From positions 7,812,701 through 7,876,700 of the forward strand of contig OY759268.1 of assembly GCA_963662155.1 (NCBI GenBank): a stretch of 64,000 nucleotides of DNA, given 5' to 3'. Below are positions 1-10,310 of this stretch, piece after piece. The position numbers and the translations under genes are program-made. Source of the stretch: Lamellibrachia columna. Lineage: Eukaryota; Annelida; Polychaeta; Sabellida; Siboglinidae. The notes below the pieces were generated by a model, which had not been told where the DNA came from, made no database searches, and saw nothing but the letters and a program-made list of their open reading frames with translations. How positions within the stretch are numbered: position 1 is the stretch's first letter; every line of letters starts with the position of its first letter.

Positions 1-231
1 ACGTGCAACAATGTTATACATGAATGAAATCAAAGTGTATAGTATAATTATATAATTCAGAATAAATTCACACACAAAAGGTCAAGGCTCTGTTCTCATT
101 CATTACTGAGTTATTGGACCTCAAGAGTCGCCGAAATAATGATGCTGGTCATTTACTCCAAAAATGGCTCATGATCATAATTTACACGAGAAACGTGCAT
201 GCGTGCGTGCGTGCGGGTCTCACTAACTTAC

Positions 232-298
232 CTGCTGCAACTTTGTCCCCAATGCCTGACAGCCTCTGTCCATGGTCGTCTTCTTCATCCAAAGGAGA
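232..298 (-). CDS. Filamin-like gene, last exon in window
   Basis: Acceptor TTGATTTCTTCAG and donor GCAG|GTAAGTTAG flank 67 bp, open in the phase left by the previous exon (phase 0). It encodes an acidic piece beginning SPLDEEDDHGQRLSG. No domain is recognisable by itself; support is splice signals plus matching phase. The gene continues to the left of base 1. Confidence 0.55.
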
Positions 299-3200
299 CT
301 GAAGAAATCACGTAAAGTTATTAGTTTTACATGACATGATATGATCTGATCTGAAATGACATGACATGACACGACACGAAATGATTTCAGTTATCAGACT
401 GTTGGACAGAACATCGCAGTAGGTGTGACTATTAAAACAGCAGTCCATCAACAATGGCTAATTCTAATGGCTAATTCAAATGGAAATACATCAATATCGG
501 CAGAATTTCTGCAAATTTGATTTGAAGGATATGATTGTTTCTATTTCAAGAAATCGACGGGAGTTTGTGTGCCATGGACATATATGTGGGTATATTATTT
601 TATGAATATACTGTGAGCCGCCCAATAAAACCAGCGGCGTATTTATGGGGGGGGGGGTTTGATCCATATCTCATTTGGTTTTAAAATGTTATTCTTTTCG
701 TATGTAACTGTTGTGTCGCTGCACTGTAACCACACTGTAACCACACTGTAACCACCAGTCAAGACCGGAGAAATCATGAGAACTTTATATACATCGGTAA
801 ATAAAAACATCTGGTCAAAATCAGGAAAATAGGAAAATCGTATAACACAACTGTTGTAGTTTGACTGTCTGTCTGAGATGGCACCATGGTATGTCACTCA
901 TTTATGACTTGCATTTATCGTGTACCCGTAAACATAACGGGACCCACCCCAACGTTGACGTCATCGTACTGACAAAAGTGCAAACGAAAAGCTCCAGTAA
1001 AGTTTTCCTTATTTATCCCACACCAATGGGGCATTTAATCGCACATCAATGGTTGATTGCCAGTGAATTACCAAAGTGAGCTGCTCACCTCAACTGATCC
1101 AGGTATATCAGAATCAATCCACTCGGTGCAGTCGGCGTAAAGATCACCTCTGATTGTAGAATCATCTATGGATGACCCGGAAGTAAATGAGTAATCAGGT
1201 GAAGGGTCACGTAATCTGTGTGGACTTACTCGGTGAGTCAGCTGATCCAGGCGGGGATGTCTCATTGGGCCTTCTGGATTTGACCCGGAAGTGGTCGGGT
1301 TTCCCGGACTGGGTTGGTGCGTTCTGGAACCACTCTCTGCACAAGGATCGTCGTTGAATATAAACGGGCTTTCTGTGACATAAGAAATAAAACAATTAAT
1401 GTTGACATTGATGATTTCGAATTATCGCAAAGAAAACTCGCCAAATTAATTGAAGCACCAAATATCAATCAATAATTTAACAAACATTTATAAATATTAT
1501 ATACATGGAAAATTCAGATCAAAGGCGATTTGCAAAAAAACATGGATAGTAAAAGTGATAATTGCATTACACCTACACTGAAACGGTGAAGTTGGCTTAG
1601 CCTAAGTCCACGCTTCCTGCTGTGCACGCAAACCAATTTTCATGCCATAAAATTATGTAGATAGGTTAAAGAGAAGGACATATAATCCAGTCAAACATTT
1701 AGTTTGAATTGCAGCCATCAAATCGTGGTATCAAACGGATTTCATTTTAATTAACTAAATAGTCACTTACGTGGCAGTTTCTGTGAGTTGAATAGGATGC
1801 TGGCAGAAGTGGGTTCTGAACTGGGAGGGGTGAATGTCACTAGGAACAACCCTTTCTGCAGCAATGCCGTTGTACTTGGAATTACGTGGCTGTATCCGTT
1901 CTCTTCTCCCAAAATCGTCACCTCCAGCTCACCGTCTCCGGCCTTAGAAATGTCAACTGGAAAACGTGTTTTAATCAACTGTGAGTAATGTCACAGACAT
2001 AATACGGTGATTGTAATATATTGGTAAATACAGAATGTATGTTCAAATCACTTACATACTGAGAAAATGTATGTGTATTTTCAGACATGTAGGTCAGTAC
2101 TGTAAAATTCACATTCGTGGCTGGTATAACTGGTCACAATGTGACCAGAAAGCACATACATTTCCTGTAATTGTGTATGATGGGTGCACATTCATATGTT
2201 GATAACAAAGTGTTGAATAAATTTAAGCTATTAAATAATCAGCCTAGTAGTCTTTATATTACATGTTGTATGCATGTTACCATAAATTGAAAGATATTGT
2301 TATCATTTCGCATCATAATGAGTAGTTTAATCATGAATTCCGTAAATATTGAAATGTGCACATAAACTAGTATTACAGCAACAGTGTCATTTCAACCAAT
2401 GTCCACAAAAAACCCGCAGTGCCTTTTCGCCCAAACTGTCGATCTAAACGACTGTCTGTAATGTGTAAATCAACAAGCAGTTAAACAGTGAACAGGACTT
2501 ACTCTCAAATTCAACAGTCTTGCCCACGATGTAGCTGGACACACTGCTGACAACAACCGCGTCAATGTCGTACACCTCACTGGAGAATGGGTTGCCACTG
2601 ACTACACCTCCTTCACAGCACACATCGATGGAGTAAGTTCCTACAGGCATGCGTATATTTGTATAATATATGAACATGTGAAAGAACTAACCCTAATTTA
2701 TTACACTGATGCAAATAATTGCTAGAAAAGTAAAAGTAAGGTATATAAATGCTTGCATGCTTCCAAGCACGCGCACATACATACACCCACGCACGCACGC
2801 GCGCTGGACAATTGGCGACAGACAAAAACAAACACACTATCACTAATATTGAAATACATACCAGCTTGCTGGGGGGTGTATTCCACCACGTAAGTACCAT
2901 CGTCTTTGTCGAGGATGTAGTGTTCAATGTGACCACCAGATGGCGCTGCAAATACGCAGGATAGCATCCACTCAGTTGTCGTGGTTAATGTAGAAATAGA
3001 ACAGTGCGGGAGGATTACTTGCATAAAAAATAAACTTTTACAAGAACTGTTAACTAACTTTAACTTTACTAAATGTTAGAACTAAACATAATGCCAGTGT
3101 GTATTCTTCATAATTATTTGTAGGTGTAGAGACTGTCAACAGTTGCATATAAATGTACAGTTTGTGTGTTGTTACAATAAGTGGACAGTGGGTAATAAAG

Positions 3201-5728
3201 GTTCTAATTTACAACATGTCTTGTCCTTCCATCTCAACAATAGTGTCTCCAATTTGTGAATAGCAGAAGCTACACAGCCTGGCCGTATTTTTGTTGGTGG
3301 ATTTCTCATTATATGTTCACAATAAACATTAGTCTTTAGCCATGGATGAAATATTATTAAATTGCTAGGATAACGTTTTAAGTCAGAGAATTTGGAATCA
3401 TTTGGAATACACTATTATTTAACAAGTGTTCTACTTACATTTGATACTTGCCGATACAACTGTTTTGCTCCGATTCCCAGTGCATACTATGAATGAGGTC
3501 TGTTTGTCGACGGGGACCCACTGGAGACCAGGTCCTGTCACAGTGACTACAGTGTCGCAGATGTTGATCAAAAATGGGCTCTCTGGTGACACAGGGAAAT
3601 AAAACAGCCTTGTTATGTCATTGTAAACAGGGATTGAATCACCAGTGCTTGCAAAGGAAATAACACGAAGAAATGTGCCCTCTGTAGCCTACCAGAAGTC
3701 TTACTGGATCGCGTTGGTGAAAAACGAAAACTTTCAATGAACCATCAAATATGCCCACCAAAATACGCCCACCACGTATGCCCACCAAAATACGCCTACC
3801 ACGTATGCCCACCAAAATACGCCCACCAAGTATGCCCACTAAAATACGCCCATCAAGTATGCCCACCAAAATACGCCCACCAAGTATGCCCACTAAAATA
3901 CGCCCACTAAATACAGTAAAACTTCTCTAAAGCAGCCCCCAAGTGACTGAAATAAATAGTTTCAAATTGTAACAGCGTGGAATATTAGGTCACTAATTAA
4001 CACAGAGTTCATAATCAATTATTTCAGACTGCAACTAATGTATATCAGCATAATGTAGTTTGATAAAAAAACTAGTTATCTTTCCAAGTTGCATCAACGG
4101 CTTCGTTGGCTAGTGATCTCAAATACAAATAAAAAATACTCACCAGGGCATTCACCAAGGGCTAGTGTATACATAAACAAGTGATAAAATTATAACTATG
4201 ATGATAACCTGACCTTACTAAGAAATAAATATGTTCCTACCTGGTACAGGTTGACCGTTGAACTTCAACTCTATGACGTGTGGCATGGCTTCCTGTGGAA
4301 CGAATGATGCGTGGTATTGACGGTGGCCTTGAGCCTTTGCCACAATACACTTAGTTGAGCCATCGTTGATCACAATCTCAATGCAGCCCTTTCCTGCTTC
4401 CGACGCATCGACTGTAACGAAAATTAATGTATAACTATGTTAACATGCATATAAACGGATAGTGTGTGTGCTTGTTTCTTTTTTGCGTGCGTGCGTGCGT
4501 GCATCTACATGTGCTTGTGCACGTCAATATTAATCATCAAGTTAGCTATCAAACACAATGTTGACTAAATAAATAGATTACAATACTGTTCAATGTATTA
4601 CTCATTATCTAATTCAGTACTAACTGTCAAACTCAATGCTAACTTTCGAATTCAATATTAATTGTATAATAACACTGACCAACAAAACACACAAAATCTA
4701 ACTAAACCGTAAACCTCAATTGTTTTTTTTTCACTACCTAGTTAAATACAATCTAATTCAATACTGCCAAACATAATATTAATAACTTAATTTTTTTTTG
4801 GCTAATTCGTGAAATGTTACTTCTAACTACCAAACTCTTCTCATTATCTAAGTTGTCTAAGATGCTTACTCAGTACGTACTGATAAACTCAACATTTACT
4901 GTTAAACATAAAACTGTTTAAAATACTGTATAACTCAATACTAACTGTCTGACTAAACACTGTCTTACTTCTTGCTGCCCTACTCAACATTCTAACTTAA
5001 TTTTAATTATCTTAGTAAATACTCTCTTATTCAGCACTGTGTTGCTGCTAACTGTCTTATATCTACTCAGTACTAATTGCATAGCGCAATACTTACTGTC
5101 GAACTGTGTCGTCTGTCAATACTTACTGTCGAACTGTGTCGTCTGTCAATACTTACTGTCGAACTGTGTCTTCTGTCAATACTTACTGTCGAACTGTGTC
5201 GTCTGTCAGTACTTACTGTCGAACTGTGTCTTCTGTCAATACTTACTGTCGAACTGTGTCGTCTGTCAATACTTACTGTCGAACTGCGTCTTCTGTCAAT
5301 ACTTACTGTCGAACTGTGTAGTCTGTCAATACTTACTGTCGAACTGTGTCGTCTGTCAATACTTACTGTCGAACTGTGTATTCTGTCAATACTTACTGTC
5401 GAACTGTGTCGTCTGTCAGTACTTACTGTCGAACTGTGTCTTCTGTCAATACTTACTGTCGAACTGTGTCGTCTGTCAATACTTACTGTCGAACTGTGTC
5501 TTCTGTCAATACTTACTGTCGAACTGTGTCGTCTGTCAATACTTACTGTCGAACTGTGTCGTATGGCAATACTTACTGTCGAACTGTGTCGTCTGTCAAT
5601 ACTTACTGTCGAACTGTGTCGTCTGTCAGTACTTACTGCCAAACTCTGTCGTCTGTCCCACCAAACCCGTCTTCTGCAGGTTGGTCACTTTAATTTGTTT
5701 CTTCCTCAATGAGCTCATCATCACACAA
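232..5728 (-). CDS. Filamin-like gene, eight exons (gene-level entry)
   Basis: Minus-strand gene with exons 5637-5728, 4241-4411, 3439-3582, 2862-2945, 2503-2640, 1771-1956, 1089-1372 and 232-298. Every border is GT-AG on the minus strand, and the split codons join without a frame break across all seven introns; six of the seven introns are phase 1. The joined protein shows hallmarks of the filamin/ABP280 Ig repeat: GPGL, DASEAGKG, DISKAGDGELEV, DDGTYVVEYTP, PVPESPF and GNPF. About two and a half repeats are seen, followed by a Pro/Ser/Gly-rich stretch resembling a filamin hinge. Filamins cross-link actin and scaffold receptors at the cell cortex. The 5' part (actin-binding CH domains, earlier repeats) was not found and the 3' part lies beyond base 1. 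It could instead be another filamin-repeat protein such as a TRIM/NHL type, since the actin-binding domain is not visible. Confidence 0.85.
299..1088 (-). other. Intron of the filamin-like gene
   Basis: Non-coding. Holds a short degenerate (ACATG)-type run near 335-380 and a ten-base G run near 648-657. Nothing else recognised. Confidence 0.5.
1089..1372 (-). CDS. Filamin-like exon, repeat end plus hinge-like linker
   Basis: Acceptor TTATGTCACAG, donor GTTGAG|GTGAGCAG. Begins SPFIFNDDP (end of the Ig repeat) and continues into a low-complexity Pro/Ser/Gly/Asp stretch (PSPGNPTTSGSNPEGP, then an acidic part). An internal GTAAGT at 1224-1229 could act as an alternative donor, but the frame stays open through it, so one 284-bp exon is the simpler reading. 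Ends in phase 0. Confidence 0.75.
1771..1956 (-). CDS. Filamin-like exon (DISKAGDGELEV)
   Basis: Acceptor ACGTTTTCCAG; a second AG at 1979-1980 is rejected because it would put TAA in frame. Donor CCAC|GTAAGTGA. Encodes DISKAGDGELEVTILGEENG and ends ASILFNSQKLP, again filamin consensus. Phase 1 at both ends. Confidence 0.9.
1973..2502 (-). other. Intron of the filamin-like gene, nothing further seen
   Basis: AT-rich sequence between exons 1771-1956 and 2503-2640. No repeat, RNA gene or coding signal recognised. Confidence 0.4.
2503..2640 (-). CDS. Filamin-like exon (GNPF/VEFE)
   Basis: Acceptor ATGCCTGTAG, donor GAGA|GTAAGTCC. Encodes GTYSIDVCCEGGVVSGNPFS and, at the end, IVGKTVEFE. The SGNPF motif marks the end of one repeat and V.F. 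the start of the next. It joins on as VEFEIDISKAGDGE. Confidence 0.9.
2862..2945 (-). CDS. Filamin-like exon (DDGTYVVEYTP)
   Basis: Acceptor GCGTATTTGCAG, donor AGCTG|GTATGTAT. This 84-bp exon encodes PSGGHIEHYILDKDDGTYVV then EYTPQQAG, the central strands of a filamin repeat ('APSG....DNGDGTY.V.YTP...G'). Phase 1 at both ends. Confidence 0.9.
3439..3582 (-). CDS. Filamin-like exon (repeat boundary)
   Basis: Acceptor CCCTGTGTCACCAG, donor AAAT|GTAAGTAG. Encodes SPF, then a VTVTGPGLQWVPVDKQTSF stretch: the end of one filamin repeat and the GPGL start of the next. Phase 1 at both ends. Confidence 0.9.
3750..3905. repeat. 27-bp minisatellite in a filamin intron
   Basis: About six imperfect units of CCCACCAAAATACGCCCACC plus AAGTATG, internally built from two related half-units. 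Lies in the intron between exons 3439-3582 and 4241-4411. Reading frames through it are a by-product of the repeat. Confidence 0.9.
4241..4411 (-). CDS. Filamin-like exon (core of Ig repeat)
   Basis: Acceptor TTTTCGTTACAG, donor CCAG|GTAGGAAC. Encodes DASEAGKGCIEIVI at the start and ends ELKFNGQPVP, both classic filamin positions (the 'D.S.AG.G' turn and the '.PVPGSPF' end). It joins to the following exon as PVPESPF. Length is 171 bp, phase 1 at both ends. Confidence 0.9.
4590..5086. repeat. Decayed extension of the 30-bp splice-donor array
   Basis: Many scattered matches to the unit seen at 5087-5660, for instance CAATACTAACTGTC and CAGTACTAACTGTC, now diverged in sequence and spacing. On the minus strand the donor core GTAAGT has often become GTTAGT. 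I infer old array units that have lost homogeneity. Confidence 0.5.
5087..5660 (-). repeat. 30-bp minisatellite made of a copied 5' splice site
   Basis: Nineteen units. On the minus strand each unit carries TTCGACA|GTAAGTATTG followed by ACAGACGACACAG. The first unit (right end) is the real 3' end of exon 5637-5728 with its donor; the other 18 lie in the intron just downstream. Units differ by only a few substitutions. The donor core GTAAGT is kept in all 19. If a downstream donor were used, the frame would reach TGA directly after the first junction. Confidence 0.95.
5637..5728 (-). CDS. Filamin-like exon (strands A/B of an Ig repeat)
   Basis: Most upstream well-supported exon. The acceptor is TTTATTTTGTAG just right of 5728; the donor GGCA|GTAAGTACTG is at 5635-5636. 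It encodes KVTNLQKTGLVGQTTEFG, the typical first two strands of a filamin repeat. It ends after the first base of a codon and joins in frame to the next exon to give TEFGIDASEAGKG. Its last 20 bases plus the first 10 bases of the intron are the first unit of the 30-bp array that follows. It begins with one base of a codon, so an upstream exon ending in phase 2 must exist. Confidence 0.85.
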
Positions 5729-5838
5729 CTACAAAATAAATTGATTAAATGAAAACTTGCATGATGTCTTTTCATTATGTTCAATGACTCATCAAGACAT
5801 TTGCATTCCTTTCCATCATTAATTATCAACTATCTTAC

Positions 5839-5912
5839 TTACATCCGAATATTGAAAATAAGGTGGAGATATTTGGGTCTTGACCAACATGAACACTCAA
5901 ACAGGCATGATA
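5839..5912 (-). CDS. Possible upstream exon of the filamin-like gene
   Basis: Pyrimidine-rich acceptor (TTTCCTCTTTCTTGATGG then TCCAG) and overlapping donors at 5841-5842 (GGAT|GTAAGT) or 5837-5838 (GTAA|GTAAGA). The frame YHACLSVHVGQDPNISTLFS is open, and with the second donor it joins in phase to exon 5637-5728. No filamin motif is visible, so this rests on splice signals only. Confidence 0.25.
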
Positions 5913-6175
5913 CTGGACCATCAAGAAAGAGGAAACAAGGACCCGGTATTTTCTGGTAAGGAAGCCACAGTGGCGCCCTCTGGAGAGTGATAGGTTACAT
6001 TTATGGGGTGAGCATTGTTCATTCGGTCAACAGGAATAACATTCCAACCCAACGCAAGTGGCATCATTGCAATCCTTGTCACAGCAGCCACTGGAATCAC
6101 AAATGATCGCGCCGTGAACTGGACGACATCGGGTAAACAATACAAAACAAGACCGCCACATTCATCGCATTTGTC

Positions 6176-6680
6176 TGACGGATAGGTTCCATAATGTCCG
6201 ACGGATAGGTTCCATAATGTCCGATGGATAGGTTCCATAATGTCCGACGGATAGGTTCCATGATGTCCGACGGATAGGTTCCATAATGTCCGATGGATAG
6301 GTTCCATAATGTCCGACGGATAGGTTCCATAATGTCCGACGGATAGGTTCCATAATGTCCGACGGATAGGTTCCATAATGTCCAACGGATAGGTTCCATA
6401 ATGTCCAACGGATAGGTTCCATAATGTCCGACGGATAGGTTCCATAATGTCCAACGGATAGGTTCCATAATGTCCGACGGATAGGTTCCATAATGTCCAA
6501 CGGATAGGTTCCATAATGTCCGACGGATAGGTTCCATAATGTCCGACGGATAGGTTCCATAATGTCCAACGGATAGGTTCCATAATGTCCGATGGATAGG
6601 TTCCATAATGTCCGACGGATAGGTTCCATAATGTCCGACGGATAGGTTCCATAATGTCCAACGGATAGGTTCCATAATGC
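6176..6680. repeat. 23-bp minisatellite (22 units)
   Basis: Unit GACGGATAGGTTCCATAATG plus TCC, with common variants GATGG and CAACGG. Copy 2 of the segmental duplication has one unit at the matching place (10149-10172). The long minus-strand frames across it (MEPIR.TLWNLSVGHYGTYP) are repeat artefacts. Confidence 0.95.
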
Positions 6681-6689
6681 CAATGAAAC

Positions 6690-7790
6690 TATCCGGAACA
6701 TCACCGAGAAACCATACTCAATACCACAGGCATATTAAGCGATCACACAGCGCGCTGACGACTTGCTGATAAAAAAAACTGGACTGGTTCGTGGTAAAGA
6801 TCGTGCTTCCTTCGCGAGATTTGCCTGATATGCACGGTACACCCTGGTTTTCTTGTAATGGTTTCAACACTGTTAATTATTGTTTTGTATCTTGTCCGTT
6901 ACGCTTGTCTTCTATTGTCACAACTTTAATCAAGAAATTCACAAAATGCTACTTACCTTTAACTTCCTCTTGTTCAACGTCTGAGAAACAAACACAACGT
7001 GTTGACAGTCCACACACTAGTCTGTGTGGCTCACGTGGTCCCACTGTTCTCTGAGTAGGTGATTCTATCACCACTGTAAGCAAAACACTCTCAAATACAC
7101 AGCACCACAAATTATATTTTTGTTATATAACACGGCCTCTCCGTGGTTACATGCAAGGAACTGCACTCTTAGTGTAGTATTCATAGTCCAACTGATATAT
7201 GTGTAGGTGATTATATCACCACTTACGCCAAACACTCAAATGTACACAAGAACAAATTATACTCTTGTTAACGGTGCTCTGTGTAAGGAACTGCGTAGGC
7301 TGAAGCGTCAAGCCCGATTGCACAACCGTGCATTAACCATAGGCACTCGCAACGTAGTACCAGGAAGTGTTTCATTTTACATTACAGGATAAACACAAAC
7401 AGTTTATTTATTTATAATTCATTACACTGGGTTCCGCTAAATTGACAAGTTGAACTTTAACCAAAATTATGCATAGTATATTCACTAAGCTTTCTTCCGG
7501 TTAGTTCAAGCTTTGTTTGTATCATTTGAAGCGCCATGCAAAGTTGATGTTTTCCTTTTTTTAAGCATATTATTATTTTTCTACTGAACCATTTACATAC
7601 TTTCGCTAAAAATACAATTGAAATATCGCATTTCTTTTTATATATTAAACTGGAATGACATTCACTCCATTCACTTATGGATGAATTACACTATCTAGTA
7701 TTAAACAATTAAACTGTAATATTCATATATGTATAAGCAGCTATACTAACAGCTGTGTTACACAAACAAATAATAAGCATATATTAGCAA
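6690..7790. other. Non-coding part of duplication copy 1
   Basis: AT-rich. Contains single-copy counterparts of two arrays in copy 2: near 6850-6890 (TTTTCTTGTAATGG then TGTTAATTATTG) for the 32-bp array, and 7562-7605 for the 42-bp array. No gene recognised; the frame at 7207-7392 has no match I know. Confidence 0.5.
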
Positions 7791-7791
7791 A

Positions 7792-7794
<3 letters not shown>

Positions 7795-7876
<82 letters not shown>
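7795..7876. repeat. (GT)n microsatellite
   Basis: About 41 uninterrupted GT dinucleotides. Confidence 0.98.
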
Positions 7877-7877
<1 letters not shown>

Positions 7878-8765
7878 TACTGATAACACAAAAACTAATA
7901 GTTTCCAGGGTATAAACCAATTGTTCTGATAGTATTATATTCATTGAAAAGGTGTAGGGCGTAAGTTATCTAACCACGTTTATATATCACAGCCACTTAC
8001 CACTGGTTTCCTGTTTCCAAGAAGCACACGACTGTTCCTCAGTTTACCTCAAGGGGCTGTGCTGTGAAGACTGTTGCATGGCGCTCAACCGGGTAGCCTG
8101 ATCTGTCATCACACATCCCTAGACACACCACAACAAATAGCCTACATTGACTGCCACCAAATGGTATGTGTGTGTGTGGCCAGGCTGTCCGTGCGTGCTC
8201 CAATATATGCGTACACAGGCTGGGTTTTTTGTTTGGAAAATCCGCGTTCTCGTTATACTTCCCTGTTCCATTTTCAATAACCATGCCAACAAGCGAACGC
8301 GGGTATATTTCCTACCTCTAAACTTGCATCCGCGCACCAATGCATGCATGCAATTTACTTTACCAGTATATCACTGCCTTTAATGGAAATCGACTAACAC
8401 AAACAACCAAGAAACGTATACTGACGCTATAACCACCAGCCATGTTTGCACAACACTGACATATCACAGCCACGCACCGCGGCTTTCCTGTTGCACTAGG
8501 TCCGAGAAACAGACACAGTTGTTCCACAGTCTACATCAAGAAGCTGTGTTGTGTAAACTGTTCCGTGGGTAGTCTGATCCGTCATCCTAAAATTGGCCAA
8601 CAGCCGACACGATCCTGCTTGACCCAGTTAAGTTGTTATGTATTATTTGGTCACACTTCACTGCCCCTATATAAGCTGGGTATTTTATCAACACTAAAAA
8701 TAGAACGCCTTATACCGTGGCTGGTTGACAGAAGTTTTTGCGTTGAACAGTGTCTATTTACGTCT

Positions 8766-8985
8766 AAACCTGTCATTCCCTATGTGTCCTCTCCTTTCCC
8801 CATCGTCTACATGCACCGTTCCTTCCTCCATTTCTAAACCTGTCGTTCCCTATATGTGTCCTCTCCTTTCCCCATCGTCTACATGCACCGTTCCTTCCTC
8901 CATTTCTAAACCTGTCGTTCCCTATATGTGTCCTCTCCTTTCCCCATCGTCTACATGCACCATTCCTTCCTCCATTTCCCCTACG
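8766..8985. repeat. Three tandem units of about 72 bp
   Basis: Pyrimidine-rich unit starting CCTGTCGTTCCCTATATGTG and ending CTCCATTTCTAAA, present three times. Copy 2 lacks the array; the pogo-like element at 20735 sits at the corresponding place. Confidence 0.9.
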
Positions 8986-9080
8986 CTGCAGTCTTCTCCC
9001 TCCTAGCTTTCTGCCCAGTGAAACTCCCGTCCTCTCTGCCCCAATTCCATTCCGTCGTCATTCTTCCCTCTCTCCCATCA

Positions 9081-9385
9081 AACGCAACCCTTCCTCCCCT
9101 TCCCACCTTCATTTAGGCCTCCTCGTTTCCTAAATATATGTTTTAGCATGAGGGTGAATACATACCAAGAAACGCCTCAATACCTAACAGTGTCTCAGTA
9201 GCGTGCACGGCAGTAAAGGGGGTAATGGAAAACACCCATTTGTGTTGGTGCTACCGGGTTGGTCGCCAGTTGTATATATAAAACCATTTATTATCCAAAT
9301 AAACCGATGGAAAAAATTATTTAACATGTATCATTGCAATGGACTCCTCAGAGCAATTTGATTCCATTAAGCAGATGATTTCAAA
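9081..9385. other. Unassigned spacer
   Basis: AT-rich DNA between the duplicated blocks. Nothing recognised. Confidence 0.3.
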
Positions 9386-9497
9386 TACAAATACTCACAG
9401 GGGCATCAACCAAGGGTTGGTGTATATATAAACCAGTGTTTATATATAACTATGATAATAAACCGAGCTTTACTAAGAAACAAATATGCTCCTACCA
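9386..9497. repeat. Copy of a filamin intron piece
   Basis: Matches 4121-4241 (CATCAACCAAGGG, AACTATGATAATAAACC, TTACTAAGAAACAAATATG). The match stops at the base where exon 4241-4411 begins (CCTACC), so the duplicate holds intron up to the splice donor but no exon. Confidence 0.7.
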
Positions 9498-9704
9498 ATT
9501 TAGCAATTTAGAAAAGGATATCGTAGGAGCAACAAACACGTAAGTAAATAATTCTGTGTAAGTACCTTTTTGTTTTGTTTTTTAATAAATTGCCAATCAG
9601 TAGATCAGAGGCCAACGGTTCAAGGAGGCAAAGGAACATAGAAAGAGGCGAGTGGACATCGGTACATGGAAAGATACACTGCCAGACTGCACCCAAAGAT
9701 ACAC

Positions 9705-9751
9705 GCACGCACGCACACACGCACGCACGCACGCACGCACGCACGCACACA
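9705..9751. repeat. (GCAC)n microsatellite
   Basis: Run of ACGC/CACG repeats of about 45 bases. Confidence 0.9.
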
Positions 9752-9798
9752 CACTGAACAACAAAAGAAACGCGAAAATGTTAACATATGTTTTTTCA

Positions 9799-9838
9799 AA
9801 AGTTTGGCGAGTCTATGGTGATAGACTCGCCAAACTTT
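9799..9838. other. Perfect 18-bp inverted repeat with 4-base loop
   Basis: AAAGTTTGGCGAGTCTAT, loop GGTG, then its exact reverse complement. It is capable of a very stable hairpin in DNA or RNA. No gene is seen next to it and no poly-T tract follows. Confidence 0.9.
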
Positions 9839-10310
9839 GTCAACGCAGTATGATGCAGCTACCTGTGATAAAGATAAAGTCGAAAATCTCGTGCAGGACG
9901 CACGTGCAAGACACGGTCTAGACAGGTTAGTTCAGGGCCTGCGTCTACACGTGGGATGCCTGTGCAGGCGTCGCAGGTTACATTTATGGGGTGAGCATTG
10001 TTCATTCGATCAACAGGAATAACATTCCAACCCAACACACGTGGCACCATTGCCATCCTTGTCACAGCAGCCACCTGATGATCGGGCCGTGAACTGGACG
10101 ACATCTGGTAAATAATGCAAAACGAGACCACCACATTCATCGCATTTGTCCGATGGATAGGCTCCATAATGCCAATAAAACCATCCTGAACATCACAGAG
10201 GACCCTTACTCAATACCATAGGCATACTAAGCAGTCAAACAACGCACGGCTGACTTGCTGAAAAAAAACTGGGCTGGGTCGCGATGCAACACGTGTGTCC
10301 TTGCAATATT

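Larger units (their letters stand above)
5992..9080. repeat. Segmental duplication 1, copy 1
   Basis: Collinear with 9975-21846. Landmarks in order: AGGTTACATTTATGGGG (5992 / 9975), GGATAGGTTCCATAATG (6180-6680 / 10155), AAGAAATTCA (6930 / 11219), CTCCGTGGTTA (7140 / 11426), AGGAAGTGTTTCATTTTAC (7362 / 15418), CAAGTTGATGTTTTCC, CACAGCCAC, AAGCTGGGTATTTTATCAA (8665 / 20648), CCCTCTCTCCCATC (9068 / 21833). This copy is about 3.1 kb and free of the large insertions seen in copy 2, so it approximates the original state. No protein-coding gene is recognised in it. Confidence 0.8.

Noticed and set aside
1211..1229. Intron between 1230 and 1210 (GTAAGTCCACACAG)
   Set aside because: It would be only about 19 bp long, and the frame is open without splicing.
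5087..5660. CRISPR-like appearance of regular direct repeats
   Set aside because: No unique spacers between units, no cas genes, and the DNA is eukaryotic. All such arrays here are head-to-tail minisatellites.
5039..5752. Cys-rich repeat proteins (SSVNTYCRTV, ILTVELCRLS) in several frames on both strands
   Set aside because: Products of the 30-bp array. The only supported coding use is the minus-strand exon end at 5637.
5921..6704. Repeat proteins with HYGTYPSDIMEPIRRTLWNL-like units on the minus strand
   Set aside because: All three minus frames are open because the 23-bp unit repeats without stops. No start, splice or family support.
6957..6980. Possible 24-bp microexon (TTTGTTTCTCAG|ACG...AAAG|GTAAGTAG on the minus strand), with diverged look-alikes near 8003, 8485, 11240 and 20425
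   Set aside because: The phase does not fit exon 5637-5728, and the look-alikes do not keep the acceptor. They are better explained as copies of the duplicated segment.
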